NCBI RefSeq assembly: GCF_000346465.2
Contig: NC_034009.1
Location: 25,090,507 to 25,154,506, forward strand
DNA: 64,000 nt
Source of the DNA: Prunus persica
Lineage: Eukaryota > Streptophyta > Magnoliopsida > Rosales > Rosaceae
Direction of reading: 5' to 3'
Below, piece after piece: positions 37,363 to 47,775 of the stretch. The translations under genes were made by a program, and so were the position numbers. The notes beneath the pieces are model-generated. The model had not been told where the DNA came from. It saw nothing but the letters and a program-made list of their open reading frames with translations, and searched no databases. Each line of letters starts with the position of its first letter. The stretch's first letter is position 1.

Positions 37363-37833
37363 ATGGACCATAACCTCACACCAAACCCAACGATTTCAAT
37401 TACTGAAGGAGGGGAGACTGAAACAGAAGCCAAGTCACCGAATTCACTCCCTGCAGACTTGGTCCATGGCATACAGCAATGTCAACGCAATACCATGTTT
37501 TGGAAAAATCTTCATGCAGACATAGTTTCAAAAATTGTGGAGGGCCAAGCTAGATGGGGTGTCATAAAAAACCGCACAATTCGCTGTCGTTATCATGCGC
37601 GCATGCATCTCCTACATATAAAGAGAATGAAAGAAAAAATTGAACTTGCCCCTGCCACTGCAATTATGGTATTCAAGGAATCAGAAGCAATGGCCAAGTT
37701 GAAGCAAGAACAAGTGGAAAGGGGATTCGAACTATTTCGTAAATTTGCAATAATTGTGGATCTGGCAGGAAACTGGGCCAATATCACTGTGGCCGGGGTC
37801 ATGAATTTCATGGGTCGCGGTCACCGCACTTGA
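37363..37833 (+). CDS. Accessory ORF B of MULE 1 (156 residues, unknown family)
   Basis: An uninterrupted ORF from ATG 37363 to the stop at 37831-37833. The N terminus is acidic and polar, the middle has FWKNLHADIV then a Lys/Arg-rich helical stretch, and the C terminus has FKESEAM (residues 104-110), GFELFRKFA (121-129) and NWANI. This ending aligns with ORF A (34932-35410) and with the MULE 2 ORF at 54794-55120. The single exon, the conserved motif and the lack of stops suggest selection until recently. It is not similar to any transposase, gag or Ulp1 protein that I recognise. A DNA- or protein-binding accessory role is only a guess. Confidence 0.7.
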   Translation: MDHNLTPNPTISITEGGETETEAKSPNSLPADLVHGIQQCQRNTMFWKNLHADIVSKIVEGQARWGVIKNRTIRCRYHARMHLLHIKRMKEKIELAPATAIMVFKESEAMAKLKQEQVERGFELFRKFAIIVDLAGNWANITVAGVMNFMGRGHRT

Positions 37834-37863
37834 AGCGTATGCAACTTCGAATTTGTCAACAGC

Positions 37864-38097
37864 AGGGAAATGGAACTATGAGGTGGCGTATTTTTGTATT
37901 ATGTAACGATAGGGTGGCCTGTTGTTGTATTATGTAAGTTTGGAAATAGGAATGTATGGAATGATGAAGCCTCATTTTGTAGGGAAATGGAACTATGAGG
38001 TGGCGTACTTTTGTATTATGTAACGATGGGGTGGCCTGTTGTTGTATTATGTAAGTTTGGAAATAGGATTTTATGGAATGATGAAGCCTCATTTCCC
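37864..38097. repeat. 117-bp tandem duplication
   Basis: 37864-37980 is repeated at 37981-38097 with only a few differences, beginning AGGGAAATGGAACTATGAGG. It lies just after accessory ORF B and probably duplicates its 3' UTR. Confidence 0.9.
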
Positions 38098-38460
38098 TTT
38101 TCTATTTCTGCGTATACAGTTTATCGGTCTCCAGTTCTGTGGCGATATAGCAGCAATAAATATACAATAAACATGCGGATAGTGGCAATATTATGTCAAT
38201 ATCAGTACAATAGAGTGGTGATAGAGTTACAATATGATCCTATTAGAGGACATACTGCATCAGAATATGTTTTAAATTATATGGTCCAAAAATATACTAA
38301 TAAATAAACAAAAAAGTAATTACAACCTGGAAAAAGGATGAATTAAACATCCCTTAAAAGACAGATGGCCTACATTACAGACCTTCAAAATGAACTCTAT
38401 ATATATATATATAATGCATGCCTTGTAGCACCATCACATCCCCCCCTAAATGACACAAAC

Positions 38461-39342
38461 ATGACACCCCAAAACCTCATGCTCCTTCCTCTTTCAACCC
38501 CTAAATTATCCATTGGATGCCCAATACTAGATCACTGCTTGGGGGGTGGGATACCCTGCAACTCCATAACAGAATTAGTAGGGGAGAGTGGTTCTGGGAA
38601 GACGCAGCTTTGTCTCCAACTTACGGTACGAGCTCAGCTCCCACCCTCACATGGCGGACTAGGGGGCTCCTCCGTCTACATATTCACATAATTCAGCTTC
38701 CCATTTCGTCGATTGCAACAACTAGGCAACCTTTATCATGCATCATACCCCAACTTAATAAGGTTGGAGCCATTGGAAGACATATATGTTCATGGTGTTC
38801 ATGATGCTCAAGAACTCATCCATGTCCTTGGAGACATAGAAGCATTTATTGCCATTGATCACACCCGCCTACCTGTGAAACTCATTGTCATTGATTCCAT
38901 TGCTGCATTGTTCCGATCACAGTATCAGACAACACCGGCAGATTTGAAACGGCGGTCTGAAATGTTCTTCAACATATCTGGGACATTGAAGGGTTTAGCA
39001 AATAAGTATGGGTTGGCGGTGGTTGTCACCAACCAAGTGGTGGATTTTATTGGGCCACATCATGGAGTGAATGGGGTGAGGTTGGGAAACTTGGAGTCCC
39101 TGGACACATCAGGCAGACGGGTGAGTCCAGCTTTGGGACTGGCTTGGGCACATTGCATAAATTCAAGAGTGTTCTTGGCAAGACATGAGCAATCTATTGA
39201 GGTTGACATTCGTAATGCTCCTTCAACAAGTATATGTAGTCAAACACATAGGACATTTCACCTTGTCTTTGCCCCACATCTGGCCTATGCATCGGCCGAA
39301 TTTGTAATAAAAAAAGAAGGTATAGTCGGAGTATCACAGTAA
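38461..39342 (+). pseudogene. XRCC3: XRCC3-like RecA-family recombination protein gene with a single stop codon
   Basis: The frame gives 293 residues, near full length for plant XRCC3, in one exon. It has a Walker A motif (GESGSGKTQL), a Walker B strand (KLIVIDSIAALF), and characteristic stretches such as LRRFQ-like FPFRRLQQL and GLAVVVTNQVVD. XRCC3 is a RAD51 paralogue that, with RAD51C, acts in homologous recombination and meiosis. The only visible damage is TAA at 38689-38691, where Glu is expected, with the frame continuing unchanged. It lies inside MULE 1 between the accessory ORF and the transposase, so it was probably captured; the absence of introns here should be compared with the host's own gene. 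Confidence 0.85.
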
Positions 39343-39429
39343 CTGTGTAATATAGGAATTCTAAGAACTTTAATGTTTTGGATCCATTTGGAATTACATT
39401 CCAGTCCCTTTAATTTCGCACTCAAATTA

Positions 39430-39551
39430 TAATTGCAATCAGGAAGCAATACCAGTACAATAAAAGGTCAATATAATGGCAATCTGTCAGCAATACAGCA
39501 TGCTGTAGCAATGCAACCCAAATCAGCATGCTGTAGCAATGCAACCCAAAT
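39430..39551. repeat. CAATA-type repeats and exact 28-bp tandem duplication
   Basis: Words such as GCAATACC, GGTCAATATAA and GGCAATC (39430-39500) recall the array at 20848-21075. They end in an exact 28-bp tandem duplication (39496-39523 and 39524-39551) starting CAGCATGCTGTAGCAATGC. Confidence 0.75.
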
Positions 39552-39651
39552 AATGCAAATTTAAAAGAATTCCCATTCAACATAACACGAAACCCACCAC
39601 AAATAAAAGTTGAGTTCACATGACCTACCAAAGCAACACAAATCTTATTGT

Positions 39652-41601
39652 CTAAGATACATTGCGCAATGGAATATTGTTTTTACAGGTGCTTTTATTG
39701 TGGCCTGCGGAACCGCACCTTGAGCACTTTCTTCTAATGCTGCCCTCTCCTTGCGAGGGAATTCTTAACTTCTTTCGTCTGCCTGGCATGACCCTTGCCA
39801 TGGGAGGCAGCACAACTCGACTTCGAACATCTTCAGGAGTATCCCACATTCCGTGAGGTTGTACCGGGTAGATGCTATCCGAATAAGCATCCATCCAGGT
39901 TTTCCGAGTGTAATACCGAGAAGCCTTTGCGTATACACTTACTTTCAAGAAGCGGCAAACTGCAACTACATGCTTGCAAGGTAGCTGCTCAAGCTGAAAC
40001 TTTCTACAACTACAACTGTTGTTCGTCAAATCTACGAGGCCGTCCATATTACCGTCCAAAACATTATACTGTGCATTATTAACTTTAACCACATTCATCC
40101 TTGCAGCATCCTCCAACCTGTTCCTCAACTTCTTCTCTCCAAAATTGGGGCACAATGTTGTTGTGCAATTGAAAGCCAACTCACGACGTTCGGTGAACCA
40201 TTTCACAAGGAGATTAACAATTTCCCCTATCAAATGAACCACTGGCAACATTCTTGCAAACCTAAGGACTGAGTTGATTGACTCCGCAATATTTGTTGTC
40301 ATTACATTGTAGCGGCGTCCATCCATGTGAGCTCTAGACCACTTATGTAACCCTGCCTCTTCAAGATATTGAGCAACATGTTCCTTTCGCTTGATCTTGC
40401 GAAAATGACAATCAAATTCAGCAATGGAATAAGATTTCGCAGCCTTCTCAAAGTGCATAAGTATGTGATCACGCTTTTTCAACTTCCAAGTGCGTTTCAT
40501 GTTCCCCTTCATATGATAAAAGCATATGCCATGTTGTGCAGTTGGAAAAATTTTGTTCCACACATTCTCTATGCTAACATTGCGATCAGAAATAATAACA
40601 AGATCGGGACACTCACCAATGGCTTCATGAAGTTTAGTGAAAAACCAATGCCATGATGCATCCGTCTCCAAATCCCTGATCCCAAAAGCAAGAGGATATA
40701 TATTTCGATTACCATCGAATGCATTTGCTACAAACATAACACCCTTGTACTTGGATTTTAAATGAGTGGCATCCACGGCTATCACTGGCCGCATGGAAGA
40801 ACGGAACCCTCTAATACATGCGCCAACCGCCATAAATAAATACACAAAGTGATTGTTCTCATCAGTTCGGATGTCTGTTTTTGTGCCGGGATTCATACGC
40901 TCCAATTCATAGCAATAAGCTGGAAGGATATAATATGCCTCCTCCACTGATCCTCTAATGGACAATAGAGCTAACTCCCTTGCTTTCCAAGCTTTCGAAT
41001 AATGGATGGTGCAACCAAAGTTGTGTTTCACATCTCTCATAATGTCACTTGGTGTGTATATTGTCCGACAATCCTTCAACTTCCTTTCAAGTGAACTGGC
41101 TACAAGGGCTGTGGTTGCTTGACGATGCTTGTCACTTACGAACCTCAAATCACATTCATGGACAGTTGTACACCTCACAATCATGAAGCTGTATTCTCCA
41201 ATTCTCGATGCTCGGACCCGCCATGGGCATGGACGTTGACAACAAACCACAAGCAACCTCTTAGTGCAAGAGAATTGCACCTTAAATTCAAAGTGGCCTC
41301 TTAATGCCGTCAACCGTAACTCCGTCAACAATGCTTTCTTACTAGAGAAAATTTGCCCAACTGTAATTTTCGGATTCCAATCGCTTCGTGAAAACCCGCT
41401 GTCCAAATATGCTTCTTCATCTTTGACATCGACTGCATTATACCGATTTTTTTCACCCATTTGACTCCAATAATGTTGACGAGTGGGTTCAGATTCTCCT
41501 CTTAAACGCATTTTTGGCAACTGGGCAGCTGTGTTGAAGCACCCCAAATTAGGAGGGGCAGAGTACACTGACACTTCATTTGTTTCAGTACCATTATCAC
41601 C
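39652..41601 (-). CDS. MURA-type MULE transposase (5' end lost in assembly gap)
   Basis: At least 649 codons are open from the gap edge (41601) to the stop at 39652. Counting from a GTG-coded Val at 41574 as residue 1: MuDR-type DNA-binding domain with Cys/His residues at about 70-140; MULE catalytic domain with Asp268 (VIAVDATHL), Asp330 (IISDRN) and Glu431 (NIAESINS); SWIM zinc finger Cys521, Cys523, Cys533, His535; CCHC knuckle Cys617, Cys620, His625, Cys630. The frame runs into the Ns without an obvious start, so the true N terminus is in or beyond the gap. The protein cuts and joins element ends in the nucleus. Every recognised catalytic and zinc residue is present, so it could be active. 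Confidence 0.93.
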   Translation of the reverse strand, partial: GDNGTETNEVSVYSAPPNLGCFNTAAQLPKMRLRGESEPTRQHYWSQMGEKNRYNAVDVKDEEAYLDSGFSRSDWNPKITVGQIFSSKKALLTELRLTALRGHFEFKVQFSCTKRLLVVCCQRPCPWRVRASRIGEYSFMIVRCTTVHECDLRFVSDKHRQATTALVASSLERKLKDCRTIYTPSDIMRDVKHNFGCTIHYSKAWKARELALLSIRGSVEEAYYILPAYCYELERMNPGTKTDIRTDENNHFVYLFMAVGACIRGFRSSMRPVIAVDATHLKSKYKGVMFVANAFDGNRNIYPLAFGIRDLETDASWHWFFTKLHEAIGECPDLVIISDRNVSIENVWNKIFPTAQHGICFYHMKGNMKRTWKLKKRDHILMHFEKAAKSYSIAEFDCHFRKIKRKEHVAQYLEEAGLHKWSRAHMDGRRYNVMTTNIAESINSVLRFARMLPVVHLIGEIVNLLVKWFTERRELAFNCTTTLCPNFGEKKLRNRLEDAARMNVVKVNNAQYNVLDGNMDGLVDLTNNSCSCRKFQLEQLPCKHVVAVCRFLKVSVYAKASRYYTRKTWMDAYSDSIYPVQPHGMWDTPEDVRSRVVLPPMARVMPGRRKKLRIPSQGEGSIRRKCSRCGSAGHNKSTCKNNIPLRNVS

Positions 41602-41701
41602 NNNNNNNNNNNNNNNNNNNNNNNNNNNNNNNNNNNNNNNNNNNNNNNNNNNNNNNNNNNNNNNNNNNNNNNNNNNNNNNNNNNNNNNNNNNNNNNNNNN
41701 N
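41602..41701. other. Assembly gap (100 N)
   Basis: Exactly 100 unknown bases, a usual placeholder for a gap of unknown size. It falls at the 5' end of the MULE 1 transposase gene. Confidence 0.99.
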
Positions 41702-42067
41702 GAGCTTCAAGGTTGCAAGCAGCTATTCAGAAGACATAGCTAAAGGGAAGGGTTCGCGATTCCAAACAGAGACCAACAGATCGAATAGGGGAGAAAGAGA
41801 TAACGAAGCTACACACAGCAACAGATCGAGTAGGGGAGAAAGAGATAACGAAGCTACAGAGATAAACGGCTGCGCTATGACAAAGAGAGCAAAGAGAGAG
41901 ACAGAGAGTTGTGCTAGAGAGAGAGAGAGAGCCAAGATAGAGAGAGCCAAGAGAGACCCACAGAGCTGTGATAGACAGCTACCAAAGAGAAAGCGAGTTG
42001 TGCCAGAGAGAGAGAGATGTGTGACCTAAGAGAACAGAACAAATTTATGAACTTGTGAAAAATCAGA
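41702..42067 (-). other. Leader region of the MULE 1 transposase
   Basis: On the minus strand this is CT-rich, like the segment inside the left TIR. It contains a 45-bp tandem duplication (41776-41865, core ATCGAATAGGGGAGAAAGAG) and an (AG)n-rich stretch. It probably is the 5' UTR transcribed from the right TIR. Confidence 0.55.
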
Positions 42068-42177
42068 AATAAGGGTACAATAATTTTATATTTATAAGTG
42101 ATAGTTCCAAATTTTTTTAAAAAGGGTGGTATTTTCAGTTACAATTAAAAAATTGGCGGCATTTTGGGCTATTTCCC
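42068..42177 (-). repeat. Right terminal inverted repeat of MULE 1
   Basis: Matches the left 110 bp in inverted orientation at about 90%. The last base is 42177, and the 9-bp duplication TAAAAGTAT follows at 42178-42186. Confidence 0.95.
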
Positions 42178-42444
42178 TAAAAGTATTTAGTCCTTGTTAT
42201 ATTAAATAGTGTTGTTAACGCTTTCACAAATGCACGGCATTTGTTTTGGTCCATAGTACCATACACAAAACCAAGAGTTACAGTTTATCCTGAAAAATGA
42301 CTGCTAAAAATGATCTTTACATGTACTCGAGTGCCACTTAATGGATGTACAGGAGATACTGAAAGCACTAGCTGTAAAAGGTTCACAAATCCAAAGCCAG
42401 TTGAAATACATTCGCATTAACATGAACTAGGTCAACCAACTTTA

Positions 42445-45400
42445 TCACATCTTCAGAGGTTTCAATCCAAGAGATGCACGGAGCCTGTTCGCTTCAGCAA
42501 TCTCTGGATCTGGATGGTCTGTCCCATCAGTCTTCTTCTCCTTCTTTTCTTTCTTCTTCTTCGACTCCTCACGAGTGCCATGCTCATCATGCCCATCCCG
42601 TCTCCTGGGACTCATGCTGCTGCGGCCATGTCTTTTGCGATTATCCCCACCCTCACGATCCCTACTCCGACTTCTGCTCCTTGAATAGCTCCTCCTCCTG
42701 CCACGATCCCTCTCTCGCCTATCCCGGCCCCTATCGCGACCAAGATCCTTTTCATCTCTTAGTCGATAACGGTCCCGATCCCTATCTCTGTCTCTATTCC
42801 TATCTCTTTCTCGTCCGTGTCCACGTTCCCTATCATAGTCTCTATCCCTATCATAGTCTCTGTCATAATCGTGGTCCCTGTTTTATGGGGGTAAATAAGG
42901 AAACATAAATGGCAATGTTAGCTTCAAGATGACAGTTTCAATCCTTTTTTTTAACAACAAACAGTAACTATATGGTAGAATTCAACATTTACAAATGAAA
43001 TTAACCACAGGGCTTCCCAGAAAAAGAACCAATGACATTCACTTAACCAACTTAGCGGGATTAACTCCAAATGACAAATAAGAAAAGACACAACTGACCA
43101 GGGAACCATATTACACTGCAGGAAAAATGTACGATCCATCATACTTCTCACTGCACACTGTCAGTGCAGAGAAACCTGGCAGGATCAGGGATATCACTAT
43201 AGGAAGCCATTATATAACACCTACGGCTTAAAATGCCATGGTAGAAACTTCAATGACATATAAATGTACTAGTCTGAATTTGAATAGTCAGACAACAGCT
43301 TCCACTTTAAAAGTCGACTGGTTCATCCAAAGACAGGCAGAACCCAAATGAAAATCAGTTGAGATAACTTAACTGGATTTTATGTTCACCCAGACACTCA
43401 TTTATAAAAGGAAAAAAAATCAGTTTAGACTTGCTTTATTTTATTTTATTTTGCCTCTCATTCTATTACTCCGTGCTCTCAGCTTGGTTATCAACAAAAT
43501 TTTACTTACCCCCCCCCCCCCCCCAAAAAAAAAGAGAGAAGAGAACATTCAGTAGTTTCAGATATCACCTGAATATCCAAAATATCTCCACTCACACGCA
43601 ATAGCACAAAGAACAAGAACCCAACCAATCTAATTCCCAGAGCTATTAACCAAGCCTTCATCCCAACCGACCAACACACACACACACACAATCCAGTTGT
43701 GTTAGAATTAATATATGGTAAACATAAAAATTTTGTATAAAAGAAAATTGTTCATTCTCGGTTAATCATCACGATTCAAGGAGCCTGTACTGTACCTTAC
43801 TATGTTAAATATATATATACATTAGAAAGAAACATCTATCAGTGATCAACATAAACATTACTTCCATGTCTTAAAAACAAAGCATATGCCACAAACAGAG
43901 AAACGAACCTGTATCTGTGACTGTCGCGTCTTCTATCCCTGTCCCTTTCCCTTACAGGGCTTCGGCCACGATAATAATCCCTATCATGGACTTCATCATC
44001 CATTCCATCAAGTTGATCATTCTCCTCTTTCTCTTCCTCCTCCTCAAAGTCCTCCTCCAAAGCACTTTTTCTCAGTTCCAACGAACCAGTTGCTTCCAGA
44101 GTCCATCTGTATGAATATAGCAAGAAATTACATACACAAACCTAAAATTGTAGAAGTAAAAATGGACCCTCATGGAAACCTAGAACAGGGGGAGAGATAC
44201 AAGGGGCCAAATACAAAAACAGGCCAAGATGCATTCCAAACGTAAAGAAGGGTGAGGTTATTCCACTATGTCTATAGTAAAATTAAAAAACAAAAGAAGT
44301 CACCATGATACAATCAGCTAGGAAATTTTTATTCCAATAAATAACCACCTTTTCTTAATTCGTGGCATCGCAATGTCACATGAGTAATCTTTTGTCAGAA
44401 GTTCATCAATAACCTCATCCACATGTGTCAAGGCATAATCTGATACAATTAGAGCAAGAGATTATTAGCATTCCCATTAAAATCCAATACTAAGTATGCT
44501 AATCAATGCAAACTTCAGAGATGATCATATAACTTACTCCCATCAGCCAATTTTCTCCTCAACTTCCGATAGTCATTGTACAGAGGCTCTAGGTACTGGT
44601 ACACATCAGTATCCGTGCCCGTAAGACGCAAATAAAATGCACCAAGTATCCGGACATATCTGAAACCCAAATAATAAATGTTAATTTTTGGATATGCGAA
44701 AATGCTCCATGTCCACATTAAATATGAAAAATAAATATATTAAGCGTTAAGAATCATAAAGCTACTTCAACCAGAACATAACAAAAACAATCTCCACCCG
44801 ACCAAACCAACTTCCACTATTATCCCAACCCTTTCTGTTTCGACCTTCCTGAACAAAAATTCACAAACAGAAATCACCAATTTCCTCTTCATATCATATA
44901 AACAACAAGACCCTATTATTTCCCGTATCCTTCCATTACCTCCACTTAACACAACAAAGAATATCAGATATATCTCCTACATTTTTTACATAAAGCAAAA
45001 CAATACTATTTCTTTCATACTACCATATATCCAAACCACCCAAAATATCTCATCCCGCATCTGAAAGAATTCAACATCTAAAACACACTTTTCGGATTCG
45101 GGTTTCTCAGCAAAAACCAGAAAACTCCACAAATTCCCCTTCCTTTCCCTTCAACACTAATTCTCCCAGCTACCGGAGCATGCACATTGTCAAATCACAT
45201 AAGCACGTCCAAAACCAATTCCAGTTACTATCAAAAGCAATTAATTAACTGGACAGTAAAACTCACTTGTAGTCGTCGTTTTTTATGAACTCAATAACGA
45301 TCTCCTTCTCCGGCTGGATCTGAAGCATCTTCATCACGAGGCACATGAAAGGCGTGGGCTTACGGTTACCTCCGAAGGTCCCACCGATGTGGTCGAGCTC

Positions 45401-45556
45401 CATGGCTTTGTCCACTAGGGTTTCGGCCGTCAACCCGAAGCACTGCTCCTTCCAGTACGTGTTCTGGTATATCTTCGACCGTACAATCTTCTCCACCAGG
45501 TTCTGCGGGTTCGTCCCCCTTATGCTCTTGGCCGACGGGTCTGTACGGTTCGCCAT
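42445..45556 (-). CDS. PRP38: Pre-mRNA-splicing factor 38 (PRP38)
   Basis: Five exons on the minus strand: 45267-45556, 44538-44659, 44349-44439, 43909-44106, 42445-42877; 1134 nt, 377 residues, all splice sites GT-AG and phases consistent. The N-terminal 180 residues are the PRP38 domain (NLVEKIVRSKIYQNTYWKEQ; GGNRKPTPFMCL; YLRLTG). An acidic segment (EEDFEEEEEKEEND) and an Arg/Asp/Ser-rich tail (RDRDRDRDR; SRSRSRSRDR) follow. The conserved end is NRLRASLGLKPLKM. PRP38 joins the spliceosome with the tri-snRNP and is needed for its activation before catalysis. The gene looks fully functional. It lies between two giant MULEs: MULE 1 ends 267 bp past its stop codon, and MULE 2 starts about 85 bp upstream of its ATG. 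Intron 4 has a run of 16 C followed by A's near 43509. Confidence 0.96.
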
Positions 45557-45629
45557 AACTGGAAGACGAGAGAAATTGAAATGGAAAGTGGACGAAACGA
45601 GAGACCCTAACCCTAAAATCAGAGTGAGA

Positions 45630-45640
45630 TAGAGATAAAT
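45630..45640. repeat. Candidate left target-site duplication of MULE 2
   Basis: TAGAGATAAAT (11 bp) is repeated exactly at 60173-60183 on the far side of the element. It lies a few bases outside the conserved TIR core on each side. Confidence 0.6.
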
Positions 45641-45647
45641 CGAAAAT

Positions 45648-46427
45648 TCTGTGGTGCCTTGGCTGTATCTGTACAGCCACTTATCCAAGGGTTGAGTTTG
45701 CATTTCAAAAATGGATGGTTGAGATTGAATGACTGGATAACCTATTCAGCCCTTTGTTATTGAGCACCTAAGTCACACGTGACTCTTATAAGGGCTAACA
45801 GAACCAGACGCATGCTGTGGAGGTGGAAGACGACGCTCGCTCCAAGTTTTCTCTCTAAATCGAATCGTAAGAGCCTCCAGCTCTTTTCTCTGCTTGCCTA
45901 AATCCAATCATAAGCGCCCCAAAATCCTCTCTCTGCTTGCCCATCAAATGCTCTCCCTGCTTGCCCACCAAATCCTCTCCCTACTTGCCCAAATTCATCC
46001 TGTGTTGGCCAAAATGCATCTACAGAAAAAGCTAATGCTCACCGAATCGAGGTCGTCACGAGAAAACTGAAGACAAAGCTGGCGACTCTGCCTAAGCGAG
46101 GTCCTCAACTCTTCTCTCTGCTTGCCCAAAACTGATCTGCATAGAGGTAATCGTTGCGAAATTGAAAATGGGTCCAGCCTCCATGATGTAATGGTCACCA
46201 AATTGAGTGGAATTTAGTTTGATTTGTTGGAATTGTGTGAACGACGACATTTGAGTTGGTGGAGAAAGGAAGTGTAAAGAGGATGCGTTGAAAATTTGGA
46301 AACATCAAGTAAGAGTTCAAACAACCCTCTTTTTCTGGTTTATGAGTTGAATGTATTTTGGGTAATGAGTTCATGCAGTTTAGGAGTTCAATATATTTTG
46401 AGTAATGAGTTTATGCAATTGAATGTT
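45648..46427 (+). repeat. MULE 2 left terminal region, outer copy
   Basis: Begins TCTGTGGTGCCTTGGCTGTA and is collinear with 46782 to about 47610, sharing GATTGAATGACT, the CT-rich leader with repeated TGCTTGCCCA, CCATGATG-AATGGTCACCAAATTG, and AACGACGACATTTGAGTTGG. It is more diverged from the right TIR than the inner copy. Confidence 0.8.
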
Positions 46428-46777
46428 TTTAGCTTCGTGTTTACGCTCTGAAGAGTTTGCCAACAGTCGGGCAACATTTGCATTGCAAGCATGCAATTGC
46501 ATGTTGGTGATGCAATGCAAGAGTGATTGTGCGCAAACGAAAATAAGAAAAATGGATCATATTTTACTGTACATGCATAATTAGACATAATTTTTACTAT
46601 AAATCGAAGGGCTCAATTATTTGAAATACAGAGTATGACAAACGGTAAGGGGCAATAATCCGAACATATTATACTACAAAAGGACCAATTATTCGAAAAT
46701 ACTTAGTAATAGAAATAGTCATCTAGTACAAATAACATTCAAAAATATTCCCAATTTCGTAAACCATAATGTGGTTA
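46428..46777. repeat. Displaced copy of the MULE 2 417-bp repeat unit
   Basis: This stretch contains ATGCAATTGCATG, GTGATGCAATGCAAG, AAAATGGATCATATTTT and ACATGCATAATTA in the same order as the tandem units at 50650-52090. It lies between the outer and inner copies of the left terminal region. Confidence 0.7.
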
Positions 46778-46781
46778 ACTC

Positions 46782-47610
46782 TCTGTGGTGCATCAGCTGT
46801 ACCAGTACAGCCAGCTATCCAACGGCTGAGTTTTCATGTTAAAAAAGGATGGCTGAGATTGAATGACTTGGTGACCTGTTGAGGCATTTGTTATTCAACA
46901 CGTGAGTGGCATGTGAGGAAAGAGAAAGGCAGATTTGGAAGATGAAGAAGACGCGCAGAGAAGGCAGGTTTGGAGGATGAAGAAGACGCACGCTCTCCTC
47001 TCTGGTTGCCCAAATCGAAAATCGTAAGAGCCCATCCAATTCTTAGCGCCTCCAGGAACTCTTCATTTTGCTTGCCCAAATCCAATCCTTAGCGCCTCCA
47101 CGAACTCCTCTCTTCTTGCCCACTGTCTCTGCTTGGCTGCGAACTCTTGTCTCTGCTTCACAAGGAACTCTTCCTCTCACTTGCCCAAATTCATCCTAAG
47201 TGCGTCCAACTCTTGTCTGTGCTTGGCAAAACGCAGCTGCAAGAAGGTAATGCTCACCGAATTGAGGTCCTCAAGTCTTCTCTCTGCTTGCCCAAAACTC
47301 ATATGCAGATACCAAATTGATGGTGGGTCCAACCTCCATGATGAAATGGTCACCAAATTGGAGGTATTTAATTAATTTAATTTGTTTTGTTGGCATTGTC
47401 TGATATAGAATTTCAATGTCGCAGGGGAATGAATTTGTAATAACAACGTGGTTGTAAAGATTTCGAAGATCCTTGGCTGTTAACGACGACATTTGAGTTG
47501 GTGCCAAAAGGAAGTGTAAGGAGAGGCCTTTGAAAGTATGGAGACATCAAGTAAGATTTCAAAGAACCCTCTTTCTGGTTTAGGACTTGAATGTGATTTG
47601 GGTAATGAGT
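46782..47610 (+). repeat. MULE 2 left terminal region, inner copy
   Basis: Starts TCTGTGGTGCATCAGCTGTA, one difference from the right TIR over about 30 bp. The region from about 46960 to 47250 is CT-rich and probably is the transposase leader, with a donor AAG/GTAATG at about 47247 and an acceptor just before the start codon at 47776. Confidence 0.8.
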
Positions 47611-47775
47611 TGATGCAATTGCATGTTTTTGGTTGCAAAACAGTTATACGTGGTGCAATTATTGACCTGAGTATGTGCAATTGCATGAGATTATTGATTT
47701 GTGTTTTTTTTAAGAGAAAGTATGTTAGCACATAGAGTATAAGGTAATTTCAGTTTGAAATTATGTTTCTCAGGC

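Larger units (their letters stand above)
12311..42177. mobile_element. MULE 1: giant Mutator-like element (about 30 kb with nested CACTA)
   Basis: The ends are 110-bp inverted repeats starting GGGAAATAGCCCAAAATGCC, about 90% identical, flanked by a perfect 9-bp duplication TAAAAGTAT. Inside are a MURA transposase (39652-41601, minus, cut by the gap), a Ulp1-type protease gene (14134-17588), captured fragments of CCT3 and an XRCC3-like gene, and two small accessory ORFs (one split). A complete CACTA element of 13,597 bp is nested within. Without the CACTA, MULE 1 is about 16.3 kb plus the unknown gap length. A transposase together with a Ulp1-type gene matches the MULE class known as KI/Kaonashi. 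It sits between a small gene (ends 12212) and PRP38 (stop at 42445). Confidence 0.93.
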
